From positions 1 through 42,285 of the forward strand of contig LADN01000014.1 of NCBI GenBank assembly GCA_000961585.1: 42,285 bases of DNA, given 5' to 3'. The position numbers were made by a program, and so were the translations under genes. The notes beneath the pieces are model-generated. The model was not told where the DNA came from. It ran no database searches and saw nothing but the letters and a program-made list of their open reading frames with translations. Shown piece by piece: positions 8,835 through 17,707 of this stretch. Position 1 is the stretch's first letter. Every line of letters begins with the position of its first letter. This DNA is from Peptococcaceae bacterium BRH_c4a. Lineage in GTDB: Bacteria; Bacillota; Desulfotomaculia; Desulfotomaculales; Desulfocucumaceae.

Positions 8835-10058
8835 ATGGACTTGGAACGCGGCCCCTGGAAAAAGGATAACTACTGGGTCAGTCATTTTCAGTTTCTGCCG
8901 GAGGTTAGCGAAGGAATGAACCTTCCGGCCCAGGTGGAATTTCACGACTCCACCCTGAGGGACGGCGAACAGGCCGCCGGTGTGTTTTTTTCCGCCCAGG
9001 ATAAGATTGAAATTGCAAAAAAGCTTGACGCCGCCGGCATCCAGTTTATAGAGGCGGGCTTCCCGGTGGTTTCAAAGGCTGACCAGGAGGCCATAGAAAA
9101 GATAGTGGGCCTGGGATTGAAGGCTAAGATAACCTGCCTTTCACGCGCCAAGGCTGAGGATATAGAACTGGCGGCGGCTATAGGCGTCTGGGGGGCAATA
9201 TTGGAGGTGCCGGTAAGCCAGGTCAGGCTTAAATACCAGTTCGGTTGGACAGAGGATGACGCCATCAAAAAAATACTGTCCGCCTGCGTTATGGCCAAGG
9301 AAAAGGGACTGGCCACCTACCTCTTTATGATCGACTCCTCCAGGGCCGACCTGGAATTCATTGAGAGGCTGCTTACCGCCACTGTAAAGGAGGGAGTTGT
9401 TGACCGGATTTCTGTTGTTGACACCGCGGGTTGCATAACCCCTGCGGGAATGCGCTACTTTGCCGGCAAGATACGCCAGATGGTGGATGTTCCCCTGGAG
9501 GTGCACGCCCACAACGACTTTGGCCTCGGGGTGGCCAATTCACTGGCATCTATTGAGGCCGGCGTAAGCAGTGTGGCTGCCACTTTAAACGGTTTGGGCC
9601 AGCGTGCCGGAAACGCCCCCCTGGAAGAAATTGCCTGGAGCCTTGAGGCGCTCTACGGAGTTCCCACGGGACTGGATATGGCCAAACTCTACGAGGTTGC
9701 CGTGCACGTGCAGGAGCTTTCCGGGTGGTCCTTCCCGCCCAACAAGCCCGTGGTGGGCAAAAATATTTTCACCTGGGAGGCCGGTCTGCCGGTGGCCGCC
9801 CTTCGCAAAAACCCCCATACCGTTGAGCCCTTCCAGCCGGAAACTTTCAACCGCACCCACCAGATCGAGCTGGGTAAAAAGTGCGGCAAGGCCAATATAG
9901 AGTGGAAAATGGAAATGCTGGGCCTGTCGGCCGGGGATGAAGGAATGGTTGAAAGGCTGATGAAGAGGGTAAAGGAAGAATCTGTCAAGTTCAGGCGCGG
10001 GTTGACCGACGCTGAATTCGCCGGGCTGTGCCAAGAGGAAAAGAAAAGTGGAAAATAG
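8835..10058 (+). CDS. 2-isopropylmalate/homocitrate synthase-family acyltransferase
   Basis: A 407-residue DRE-TIM metallolyase-superfamily protein. FHDSTLRDGEQAAGVFFS near residue 36 is the DRE-TIM catalytic signature, and the HAHNDFGLGVANSLA helix supplies the metal-binding His pair. It lacks the C-terminal leucine-feedback domain of full-length LeuA and is close in length to homocitrate synthase NifV. Family members condense acetyl-CoA or another acyl-CoA with a 2-oxoacid. Within a catabolic operon with a carboxylate transporter, the reverse (cleaving) direction or an unusual pair of substrates is possible. No leuB/leuCD genes are nearby, so a role in leucine synthesis is unlikely. The start ATG has a GAGGAG ribosome site. 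Confidence 0.88.
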   Translation: MDLERGPWKKDNYWVSHFQFLPEVSEGMNLPAQVEFHDSTLRDGEQAAGVFFSAQDKIEIAKKLDAAGIQFIEAGFPVVSKADQEAIEKIVGLGLKAKITCLSRAKAEDIELAAAIGVWGAILEVPVSQVRLKYQFGWTEDDAIKKILSACVMAKEKGLATYLFMIDSSRADLEFIERLLTATVKEGVVDRISVVDTAGCITPAGMRYFAGKIRQMVDVPLEVHAHNDFGLGVANSLASIEAGVSSVAATLNGLGQRAGNAPLEEIAWSLEALYGVPTGLDMAKLYEVAVHVQELSGWSFPPNKPVVGKNIFTWEAGLPVAALRKNPHTVEPFQPETFNRTHQIELGKKCGKANIEWKMEMLGLSAGDEGMVERLMKRVKEESVKFRRGLTDAEFAGLCQEEKKSGK

Positions 10059-10118
10059 GTAACGGTATTATGGAGCTCGGGCTAATACGAATAAATTATT
10101 TTTCGGGGGTAAAACTTA

Positions 10119-10304
10119 ATGCCTACTATCCAAATTAGTATATTGGAAGGTCGTACACTGGAACAAAAGCGCCAATTGGTCAAGGGAATTACCGAAGTGG
10201 TGGTTAATACCTGCAATGCCAAACCGGAAAAGGTGACCATTTATATAAACGAGATAAAGAAAGAAAATTCGGCTAAAGCGGGCATTTTACGGTCTGACCG
10301 GTAG
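10119..10304 (+). CDS. 4-oxalocrotonate tautomerase-family protein
   Basis: A 61-residue protein beginning Met-Pro-Thr-Ile. After Met removal, Pro-1 would be the catalytic base of the tautomerase superfamily. TLEQKRQLVKGITEVV and PEKVTIYINEI match the beta-alpha-beta unit of the family, and the length is that of hexameric 4-oxalocrotonate tautomerase. It would convert enol and keto forms of a 2-oxoacid intermediate, which fits the aminotransferase and LeuA-like enzymes upstream. The second arginine region is altered (KKENSAKAG), so the substrate may differ from oxalocrotonate. Confidence 0.85.
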   Translation: MPTIQISILEGRTLEQKRQLVKGITEVVVNTCNAKPEKVTIYINEIKKENSAKAGILRSDR

Positions 10305-10456
10305 GATTAATATTGTTATTATGATTATCAATAGTCTCTCACCTGTTATAGATGCATAATTCTGAAATTACCAAGCCTTACCTTATAGCTGACTGCTTGA
10401 AACGATCAGGCTGAAAACGTCTGGGGATCGTGATTAGGTTGTTTGGGGGAATTAAA

Positions 10457-12127
10457 GTGAGGAACTATCATAGGATATCGACTGATGTTCTGGTAATTGG
10501 TGGCGGGGCCGCCGCCGCCATGGCGGCAATCAGGGCAAATGAAAAGGGTGCCGGTGTTATTATGATGACCAAGTCCGGTTTTCCGGGAGGGGCATCGGTC
10601 ATGGCGCGCAGTGGTTTTCAGGCTGCCGTGGGGCACTCGGACCCGGCAGACAGCCCGGAAATACACTACAAAGACACCATGAAGGCGGGAGGGGGCCTGA
10701 ACAACCCGGAATTGGTCCGCAGGCTGACCGAAGAGATTATACGCACCGTCCGTGATCTCGACCTGTGGGGAGTAAATCTGGTTAGGGAAGGGGATAAATT
10801 TTCCCAGCGCCTCCGGGTAGGATGTACTTACCCGCGTCACCTCCACCACTACGACACCACCGGCAAGGTATTGATGCAAACACTGAAAGAACAGGTGATC
10901 AAAAGAAATATCCCGGTGATGTCTCATACTATGACTGTTGACTTGTTAAGTAACGGTGGTTCTGTTTGCGGGGCATTGGCGCTGGATTATAACAATTTAA
11001 AGTGGTTTGTGGTAGAAGCCGGGGCCGTGGTGATAGCCACCGGGGGCGCCGGGTGGCTGTACGCGGTCACCGACAATTCTCCCATGATGACCGGGGACGG
11101 CTATGCCATTGCCTTAAGGCAGGGTTTGCCGTTGATAGATATGGAAATGATTGATTTTCAGCTGCAGGTTTGTTATCCCGACGCCATGAAGCGATACCCC
11201 CCCAACTCCAGCGCCTGGATAGCTGCCGGGGCGCATTTTTACAACGGTTTGGGTGAGAGATTTATGAAGCGGCACCAGCCCGAAACCCTGGAGAAAAGCA
11301 GCCGGGCCATGATAAACAGGGCGGTTGGAATAGAGCTTCATGAAGGGCGTGGAACAAGGAACGGCGGTGTTTACCTGGATCTATCCACCATTCCCGCAGA
11401 GGATCTCTCCAAGATAGGCCCCTCTATATACAACATGTTTTCCAAAAACGGAATAGACCTTACCTGCCAGCCGATGGAGCTTGCACCCGGATCTCATACC
11501 TTCCTGGGTGGGATCTTGATTCGTGAGGACGGATCTACAGAATTAAAAGGGCTATACGCCGCCGGTGAAGTGGCCGGGGGTGTTCACGGGGCAAACCGGC
11601 TGGGGGGAAATGCGGTGACAGATCCGCTTGTATTTGGGGACCTGGCCGGATCAGCCGCCGCGGTTTATGCAAAAGGGTATAAAAAACCATCCCTGCCGGA
11701 TAAGGAAATTGAAAAACTTTTGTCATTGGCCCAGGGCTTCACCGAGCGTACCGAAGGCATTGCTCCCAAAGAGGTGATTAAAAGGGTCCAAAATATAATG
11801 CATGAAAATGTGGGAATAGTCCGCAGCGCAGCTAAACTTCAGAAAGCCATGGCCGCCCTTGAAGAAATAGAGGCGGAGGACATTCCCAGGCTTGTCGCCC
11901 GGGGGAGGACAGCCAGGGAAACCGCCGCGGAGCTAAAACGAAGCTATGAGGTTGCCAACATGGTATCAGTGGGTAAAGTCATCGCCCTTGCCGCACTGGA
12001 ACGCAGGGAAAGCAGGGGTGCGCACTACCGTTACGATTTTCAGCAGCCCGGTGGGGACAAATGGGTCAAGCATATTGGTGTCCGCCTGGAGGACGGGGTG
12101 TTCAAAACTCAATGTTTTGACGTATAA
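10457..12127 (+). CDS. Fumarate reductase/L-aspartate oxidase-like flavoprotein
   Basis: About 556 residues with one FAD domain. DVLVIGGGAAAAMAAIRA at the N-terminus is the Rossmann FAD motif, GASVMARSGFQAA follows, and HGANRLGGNAVTDPLVFG near residue 385 is the conserved flavin/active-site region of SdhA/FrdA/NadB. The substrate-site His of that family is present in APGSHTFLGGI. The usual RDxxxRA catalytic loop is not recognisable and reads HEGRGTRNGGVY, so the reaction may differ. A GTG at 10430 opens the frame, but the GTG at 10457 has a GGGGGA ribosome site 6 bases upstream and is preferred. It probably reduces or oxidises a carboxylate intermediate of this pathway in the cytoplasm, because no signal peptide is seen. 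Confidence 0.82.
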   Translation: MRNYHRISTDVLVIGGGAAAAMAAIRANEKGAGVIMMTKSGFPGGASVMARSGFQAAVGHSDPADSPEIHYKDTMKAGGGLNNPELVRRLTEEIIRTVRDLDLWGVNLVREGDKFSQRLRVGCTYPRHLHHYDTTGKVLMQTLKEQVIKRNIPVMSHTMTVDLLSNGGSVCGALALDYNNLKWFVVEAGAVVIATGGAGWLYAVTDNSPMMTGDGYAIALRQGLPLIDMEMIDFQLQVCYPDAMKRYPPNSSAWIAAGAHFYNGLGERFMKRHQPETLEKSSRAMINRAVGIELHEGRGTRNGGVYLDLSTIPAEDLSKIGPSIYNMFSKNGIDLTCQPMELAPGSHTFLGGILIREDGSTELKGLYAAGEVAGGVHGANRLGGNAVTDPLVFGDLAGSAAAVYAKGYKKPSLPDKEIEKLLSLAQGFTERTEGIAPKEVIKRVQNIMHENVGIVRSAAKLQKAMAALEEIEAEDIPRLVARGRTARETAAELKRSYEVANMVSVGKVIALAALERRESRGAHYRYDFQQPGGDKWVKHIGVRLEDGVFKTQCFDV

Positions 12128-12151
12128 ATAAGTCATGAAAGGAGAGATTCC

Positions 12152-13180
12152 ATGCTGGCAGCGGTTTTGCGCGGAGCGCGCGACATCAGGGTGGAAGAGA
12201 CACCCACCCCCGTTCCGGGTGACGGCGAAGTGGTGATCAAGGTGGAGGTTTGCTCGGTATGCGGGTCGGACTTACACGCCTATAACGGGATGCACCCCAA
12301 GGTTACCTACCCCCGCATACTGGGACATGAGTATTCCGGAGTGGTGAGCGAGGTGGGTAAGGGAGTTAAGGATGTAAAACCCGGGGACAGGGTGGGCGCC
12401 GACACCAACCTGACCTGCGGCGCCTGTGTCTACTGCAGGAACGGGAGGGTAAACCTTTGTCCGTCCTCCAAAACCCTTGGTTTTAACATGGACGGCGCCT
12501 ATGCCCAGTATATAAAAATACCGGTCGGGATCAACATTTATCACCTGCCCGACAACGTGACCTTCGAGGAGGCTGCCCTGGCCCAGCCGCTCGGAGTGGG
12601 TTTCAACGCCGTCAAAAGGAGGGCCGGGGTAACCGTGGGCGACGTGGTGGCCGTCATGGGGGCCGGCCCCATAGGCCTTTCCTGCCTTTTGCTGGCCAAG
12701 GCCTCCGGGGCCTTCGTAGTAATCTCCGACACCCTGGACCACAGGCTGGAGACTGCCCGCAAACTGGGGGCCGATGTGACCATCAACATCAGCCAGGAGG
12801 ACCTGATGGAAAGGATCAGGGAACTGACCGGCGGTGAGGGTGTGGACAAGGTGATTGAGGCCGTGGGCGGCAGGCAGGACATGACTTTGATGCAGTCCAC
12901 CCAGATAGTCAGGCGGGGCGGGCTGATCGTGGTGGTGGGCACCTTTTCGGATAACAAGGCCAGCCTGAGGATTACCGAGTTCAAGGACAGAGAAATGGAA
13001 CTGAAGGGGGCCCGGGGGCAGCACAATACCTTTAAGCCCTGCATGAGACTAATCAGCACCGGGAGGGTAAATGTAAAGCCTATGATCTCCCACGTGCTGT
13101 CTCTCCAGGAAATTGAAAGTGGCCTCCAGATGATGACGGACCCCGCTGAAAAGGTATCCAAGATAATAATTAAATTTTAA
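12152..13180 (+). CDS. Zinc-dependent medium-chain alcohol/polyol dehydrogenase
   Basis: A 342-residue MDR-family protein. The catalytic zinc site CSVCGSDLH and GHEYSGVV are present, as is the structural zinc lobe with four cysteines (CGACVYCRNGRVNLC). The NAD-binding motif is VMGAGPIGL. It resembles threonine and sorbitol dehydrogenases, which oxidise a secondary alcohol to a ketone. It is in line with its neighbours, with an AGGAGAG ribosome site and short gaps on both sides. In this operon it would oxidise a hydroxy intermediate; no specific substrate can be assigned. Confidence 0.88.
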   Translation: MLAAVLRGARDIRVEETPTPVPGDGEVVIKVEVCSVCGSDLHAYNGMHPKVTYPRILGHEYSGVVSEVGKGVKDVKPGDRVGADTNLTCGACVYCRNGRVNLCPSSKTLGFNMDGAYAQYIKIPVGINIYHLPDNVTFEEAALAQPLGVGFNAVKRRAGVTVGDVVAVMGAGPIGLSCLLLAKASGAFVVISDTLDHRLETARKLGADVTINISQEDLMERIRELTGGEGVDKVIEAVGGRQDMTLMQSTQIVRRGGLIVVVGTFSDNKASLRITEFKDREMELKGARGQHNTFKPCMRLISTGRVNVKPMISHVLSLQEIESGLQMMTDPAEKVSKIIIKF

Positions 13181-13196
13181 GAGGTGAGTGTTGATA

Positions 13197-14180
13197 ATGA
13201 AAACTCATGGAAAGATAGCCCTTCTTACCGCCGTATTGCTTTGCGCGGCAATTATCGCCGGATGCGGCGGACAGGATCAGGCGAAAAAGCCCAAGTTCCC
13301 GGAAAAACCACTGACCTATTACTCGTGGAACGATCCGGGGTCTTCGGGGGACCAATTCGTCAGGGCCATTTGCAAGGCTGCCGAAAAACAGCTGGGCCAG
13401 CCCATTAACATTGTCGTCAAGACCGGCGGCAACGGCGCCGAGGCTTTAAGCGAAGTGATCAAGGCCCCCGCCGACGGCTATGCCCTCTCCCATTACGCAT
13501 CCAGCCTCAGCGGATTCATGAGTATGCCCGGTTTTCCATACAAGCCGGATGATTTTGAGGCCTTCGCCAGGGTGCAGGAAAAAAATTACATGCTGGCTAT
13601 AAATGCCGACCTGCCCATCAAGAACCTGGATGAATTTGTTGAATACGCCAGGAAAAACCCCGAAAAGCTCCGCATTACCGGGTCCAGGGTGGGCGGTGTG
13701 CACCACCAGATTGCCTACACCCTGGCCAAAAAGGCCGACTTTAAAATAACCTACGTTCCGGCCAAAGGCGGCTCAGAGGCCCTGAAGAACACCCTGGGGG
13801 GGCATGTTGACGGTATTGTGTACACCCCCATTGATATGCTGCAGCATGTCAAAAGCGGCAAACTGAGGCCCATCGTCAACTTCACCAGCCAAAAGGACCA
13901 AAACTACCCCGATGTCCCGCTTATAACCGAGACCAAGTATAAGTTTGACCCCATGTACCAGATTAACGGCCTCATGCTGAAAAAAGGAGTTCCGGAAGAT
14001 GTAAAGGCCATTCTGGTGGATGCCTTCAAGAAGGCCATGGACGACCCGGAATTTGAACAGTTTTTGATCAAGGCCGACACCAGAAAGGGCTGGAAGGATC
14101 CCAAGGACTTCCAGGCTGAATTCGTCCGGGAGTATAAAGAATCTAAAGACTTCATGACCGAAATGGGGATCCTCAAGTAG
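13197..14180 (+). CDS. tctC: Tripartite tricarboxylate transporter substrate-binding lipoprotein
   Basis: About 327 residues with an N-terminal signal and lipobox (AAIIAGC), so it is a lipid-anchored extracytoplasmic receptor. The Bug/TctC signatures are visible: DPGSSGDQFVRAI, then TYVPAKGGSEALKNTLGGHVD. It captures a carboxylate and hands it to TctB/TctA downstream. The ATG at 13197 lies about 10 bases from the GAGGTG ribosome site and is preferred to the GTG at 13188. A strong stem-loop follows the stop, probably raising its expression relative to the membrane subunits. Confidence 0.9.
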   Translation: MKTHGKIALLTAVLLCAAIIAGCGGQDQAKKPKFPEKPLTYYSWNDPGSSGDQFVRAICKAAEKQLGQPINIVVKTGGNGAEALSEVIKAPADGYALSHYASSLSGFMSMPGFPYKPDDFEAFARVQEKNYMLAINADLPIKNLDEFVEYARKNPEKLRITGSRVGGVHHQIAYTLAKKADFKITYVPAKGGSEALKNTLGGHVDGIVYTPIDMLQHVKSGKLRPIVNFTSQKDQNYPDVPLITETKYKFDPMYQINGLMLKKGVPEDVKAILVDAFKKAMDDPEFEQFLIKADTRKGWKDPKDFQAEFVREYKESKDFMTEMGILK

Positions 14181-14197
14181 ATCCCGCAAAATACCGG

Positions 14198-14229
14198 CAG
14201 CCCCTTTCTTCCAGCAAAGGAAGGGGCTG
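14198..14229 (+). promoter_or_regulatory. Intercistronic stem-loop between tctC and tctB
   Basis: Arms 14198-14210 and 14217-14229 form a 13-bp stem (one G-T pair) around a 6-base loop. There is no T-tract after it, so it is not a full intrinsic terminator. Its position, directly after the binding-protein gene, fits mRNA stabilisation or partial attenuation that lowers the membrane subunits. Confidence 0.6.
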
Positions 14230-14255
14230 TGGCCTATCGGAAAGGGGAAGATTCG

Positions 14256-14681
14256 GTGAAGAAAGCGAATATCGTGACGGCTGCTGCAATTTTTTTATTA
14301 AGCCTTTATCTTTTTAAACTGTCCTATAGTTTCCCCCCTTCTTTGCAGCAGTACATGCCCGGCCCCGGTTTCTGGCCCCGGGTCATTTTGGTGTGCCTTA
14401 TGGGGCTCTGCATTATTCTTTTCTGCCGGGGCCTTATGCAAAAAAACGACATCAAAATCAACTGGAACCTGAGGCATGTAATGCCGGTTTTCATTCTGGG
14501 AGCCGCCTATCTTGCCACTATCGAGCTGGCCGGTTATTTTGCCGTTACGGTCCTTTTAATCGCAGCCATGCTCCTGTTTTTAGGCTTCAGGAACTGGAAG
14601 TTGATCACCGCTCTTAGCGCGGGCTGGATTATCACGGTATATTTGATTTTCGTCCGCCTGCTGGGCATACCGCTGAACTAG
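14256..14681 (+). CDS. tctB: Tripartite tricarboxylate transporter small membrane subunit
   Basis: About 141 residues with four predicted hydrophobic segments, including AAIFLLSLYLFKLSY, VILVCLMGLCIILFC and the last one ending near LGIPLN. YMPGPGFWPRVI in the first loop is typical of TctB. The GTG at 14256 follows AAGGGGAAG; an upstream GTG at 14229 lies inside the stem-loop arm and lacks a ribosome site. It lies between tctC and tctA as in known Tct operons. Confidence 0.88.
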   Translation: MKKANIVTAAAIFLLSLYLFKLSYSFPPSLQQYMPGPGFWPRVILVCLMGLCIILFCRGLMQKNDIKINWNLRHVMPVFILGAAYLATIELAGYFAVTVLLIAAMLLFLGFRNWKLITALSAGWIITVYLIFVRLLGIPLN

Positions 14682-14705
14682 CTAAAAATCATGGGGGGAA
14701 AAGCA

Positions 14706-16226
14706 ATGGAGAATTCCATCTCCGATCTGGCACTGAATTCCATAATAGCCGTTTTTCAAATTAAAAATATACTGATGATCATATTCGGTATCTCAGCGGG
14801 CATTCTGCTGGGGGCGCTGCCAGGCATAGGGGCGTCCACGGCCCTGGCCATCTTCCTGCCCCTTACCTACAGCCTGCCGGTGGGATCTTCCGTTCTTCTG
14901 CTGTGCAGTATATATACCGGGGCCGAATACGGGGGATCAATTTCCGCCATAGCCATCCGCGCCCCGGGAACGGGAGGCGCCGCCGCAACGCTTATCGACG
15001 GCTATCCTTTGACCCAGCAGGGCCTGCCCGGCAAGGCCCTGGGCGCCTCGCTGTACGCCTCGGTGGTGGGCGGGCTGTTCAGCGCCGTGGTGCTGGCGCT
15101 GTTTACGCCCCCGCTGGCCGCGCTGGGCCTTCGCTTCGGCCCTCCGGAAATGTTCGCCCTGGCGGTCTTCGGGGTGGCCGTAATAGCCTCCCTGGCCAGC
15201 CAGGCGCCCCTTAAAGGGTTTCTCAGCGCCTTCCTGGGCTTTCTTTTCGCAACCGCGGGAATAGACCAGTTCGTTGGTTTTTCCAGGTTCACCTTCAACC
15301 AGAGCGCCCTGTTCGGCGGCATTCCGGCGATACCCGCCATGATCGGCCTCTTTGCGCTGGCCGAGGCCTTTCGCATGGTGGAAAGCAAGGTGATTGCGGA
15401 AAAGAACTTCGAGATCAATAAAGTTTCACTGGCCATGCTTACGCTGAAAGAATTCAGGGGGCTGTTGAAACCCACCTTCAGGGGCAGCGTCATCGGCACC
15501 ATCGTCGGGATTATCCCCGGGATCGGGACCAGCGTGGCTTCATTTTTCGCCTACGACGACGCCAGGAGGACATCCAAAAAGCCCGAAGAGTTCGGGAAAG
15601 GCAGCCTGGAGGGAGTGGCCGCCCCGGAAGCGGCCAATAACGCCGTGGTGGGCGGAGCGCTGATCCCCATGCTGGCTTTGGGCATACCGGGTTCGGCCAG
15701 CGTGGCTATGCTGATGGGCACACTGATTATGAATGACGTGGTGCCCGGACCTTTCTTCTTCGAAAAAAACCCGGACCTGAGCTTTCTTATTTTCACGGGG
15801 AACTTCGTCTGCAACCTGGTGCTCCTGCTTGTCGGCTATTTCAGCGTCAAGGTCTGCATCAGGGCGTTGGACGTGCCCAAGGAGGTGCTGGCCACATTCA
15901 TCATGGCCGTCTCTTTCCTGGGCGCCTATGCCCATGGCAACAACCACAGCGACATGGTCATCATGTTCTGCTTCGGCATTGTGGGATGGGCCTTCGGCAA
16001 AATGGAAATACCCGTTGTTCCCTGTATCATAGCCATGCTGCTGGGTGAAATGGTGGAAAGCAACTTTTTGAGCTCAATCCTTATTTCCCACGGGGACTAC
16101 CTGGTCTTTTTCAAAAGGCCGATCACCACAGTCTTGCTGCTGCTTTCTGTAGCCACTTTTGTCTACTCGGTGATCAAGGACCGCCAGCTGGCGTCCAGGC
16201 TGAGGAAAAATGAAATCGATGCCTAA
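14706..16226 (+). CDS. tctA: Tripartite tricarboxylate transporter large membrane subunit
   Basis: About 506 residues and highly hydrophobic. GALPGIGASTALAIFLPLTY near the N-terminus and GIIPGIGTSVASFFAYDDAR near the middle are the two repeated glycine-rich motifs of TctA. The second half has AAPEAANNAVVGGALIPML, also diagnostic. The ATG at 14706 is preferred over the one at 14691 because a GGGGGG ribosome site lies between them. With TctC and TctB it makes a secondary transporter driven by ion gradients. The carried acid is unknown but is presumably the substrate of the preceding enzymes. Confidence 0.93.
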   Translation: MENSISDLALNSIIAVFQIKNILMIIFGISAGILLGALPGIGASTALAIFLPLTYSLPVGSSVLLLCSIYTGAEYGGSISAIAIRAPGTGGAAATLIDGYPLTQQGLPGKALGASLYASVVGGLFSAVVLALFTPPLAALGLRFGPPEMFALAVFGVAVIASLASQAPLKGFLSAFLGFLFATAGIDQFVGFSRFTFNQSALFGGIPAIPAMIGLFALAEAFRMVESKVIAEKNFEINKVSLAMLTLKEFRGLLKPTFRGSVIGTIVGIIPGIGTSVASFFAYDDARRTSKKPEEFGKGSLEGVAAPEAANNAVVGGALIPMLALGIPGSASVAMLMGTLIMNDVVPGPFFFEKNPDLSFLIFTGNFVCNLVLLLVGYFSVKVCIRALDVPKEVLATFIMAVSFLGAYAHGNNHSDMVIMFCFGIVGWAFGKMEIPVVPCIIAMLLGEMVESNFLSSILISHGDYLVFFKRPITTVLLLLSVATFVYSVIKDRQLASRLRKNEIDA

Positions 16227-16289
16227 GCTCCGGCGGCAGACCTTGTCTGATCCTTTGAACAAAGTACGGTATTCCGGGCGGGTTATAAA

Positions 16290-16846
16290 ATGGGAGAAGC
16301 TAAGCGGCTTGCCGAAAGGCATACAGGAGACGTCAGAACTAACCGGAAACTTTACCTGGCCCTCTTCCTGATACATATCGGGTTGGGCGTGGCCGGGCCG
16401 GTTTTGAGCGAAATCAAAAGTTATTTTCAGATGGAAAGCACGGCCCGGGTCAGTCTGGTTTTTTCAGCCTTCGGGCTGGCCAGGCTGATCTGCGATCTGC
16501 CCGGAAGCTTCCTGATCCAGAAAGTAAAGCATGAGGCGCTGATGGTTGCCGGCGCCTCCCTCCTGGTGATCGGTTCGGTGATGGTCACCATGGCCCCTTC
16601 CTATGAGCTCTTTTGGCTGGCAGGGTGATTGCCGGAACCGGATCATCCCTGATTAACATTTCCGCCCAAGATAAGGCTCAAGACCCTGATGGGACCGCCG
16701 GAGGGAGTGCAGCCCCGCCCCGGTTTTTCATGGGCAGGGCTATGGTCGCCAACGCTTCAACCTTTGTCCTTTTATTCGCCCTGGGCAGGATGGCCAACAA
16801 CGTCAACGTGGCACTGCTGGGTGATGTCACTCCGAGGGAAAAGTAA
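16290..16846 (+). pseudogene. Broken MFS transporter gene (N-terminal part, frameshifted and truncated)
   Basis: The first frame (16290-16628) encodes helices of a major facilitator protein, NRKLYLALFLIHIGLGVAGP to YELFWLAG, then hits a stop. A second frame continues in register with the family as RVIAGTGSSLINISAQ, which implies a small deletion near 16623. The product then jumps to a later part of an MFS protein (NNVNVALLGDVTPREK), so internal sequence is also missing. Homology ends abruptly at about 16843, where the oppositely oriented BKACE gene begins to match its own family. This looks like the scar of a rearrangement at the end of the tct operon. The stop is not a plausible selenocysteine codon because the next residues fit only in another frame. 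Confidence 0.75.
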
Positions 16847-17692
16847 CATAGCCCTCGCCTCTTCAACTGTGGCGACTTCTCTACCCATTTCTCTTGCCAT
16901 GCGCACCACTTTTTCCACCAGGTCTCTGTTTCCCTTGGCCAGAACGCCTTTATAGAGGTAAATGTTATCCTCCAGACCGACCCGGACATGTCCTCCCATT
17001 ACCATTGCCATAGAAATTAACCTGGTCTGGTATTTGCCGACACCGGAAGCCGTCCAGTGAATTCCCTTTGGCAAATGATCAAGGTAGTAGAGAATACAAC
17101 GCGGATCGGGGAAAGTTGAACCGCCCATTCCAAATACAAAGTTGACTGAATACGGGTAATCCGCAGGCATTGCCCCACTATCTATCAGCGCCTGGATGTT
17201 TCTTAGGTGACTTAGGTCATATGCTTCAAATTCAATGTGCATTTTGCGCTCAACCATTCCCCGGGCAAAGGCTTCAATTAAATCAGGAGGGTTAGACATT
17301 AAAAAGCATTTTAGCTTTGCACTAGGACTTAGAAGACTAAAATGAAACGTTCCTGCATTTAGTGTTTCCATTTCGGGCATAGGTACAATGTTTAAAAGAT
17401 CTAACCGTTCTTCTTGATTGCGTATCTGGTTAAAGCGATTGATTTGGCCGGTTCCTACTTGAATAATCGCATCGCACCTTTCTCTGATTAAGCGAATTAT
17501 CTCACCGGTTACCTCAGTATCACTTTTTTCAGGATTGGGGTCTTTAGGATGTAGATGGATAATAGGCGCCCCTGCCTGATAGGCTTGATAAGCTTCCTCT
17601 GCTACCTCCTCAGGAGTCATCGGTAGATGCTGGGTCTGTTCTCTGTGCGTGTGAGAACCTACAACCGCGGCAGTAATTATTAGTTTTTCCAT
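16772..17692 (-). CDS. BKACE (3-keto-5-aminohexanoate cleavage) family protein
   Basis: A 306-residue TIM-barrel protein. IIHLHPKDPN holds the paired zinc-binding histidines, VRVGLEDNIY holds the zinc-binding Glu, and THTHREQ is near the N-terminus. BKACE enzymes condense a beta-keto acid with acetyl-CoA to give acetoacetate and a new acyl-CoA; side-chain specificity varies widely. The natural end of the family falls near ARAML. The last 25 or so residues here (from LFPRSDIT) are read from the antisense of the MFS remnant, so the C-terminus was replaced at a junction near 16844. The enzyme may still work. It lies downstream of a TAXI-TRAP transporter, which may import its substrate. Confidence 0.9.
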   Translation of the reverse strand: MEKLIITAAVVGSHTHREQTQHLPMTPEEVAEEAYQAYQAGAPIIHLHPKDPNPEKSDTEVTGEIIRLIRERCDAIIQVGTGQINRFNQIRNQEERLDLLNIVPMPEMETLNAGTFHFSLLSPSAKLKCFLMSNPPDLIEAFARGMVERKMHIEFEAYDLSHLRNIQALIDSGAMPADYPYSVNFVFGMGGSTFPDPRCILYYLDHLPKGIHWTASGVGKYQTRLISMAMVMGGHVRVGLEDNIYLYKGVLAKGNRDLVEKVVRMAREMGREVATVEEARAMLLFPRSDITQQCHVDVVGHPAQGE

Positions 17693-17707
17693 ACAAAATC
17701 CCTCCTT

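Noticed and set aside
16623-16630. In-frame TGA in the MFS gene as a selenocysteine codon
   Set aside because: The family sequence continues only in a different frame and internal parts are missing, so this is a frameshift.
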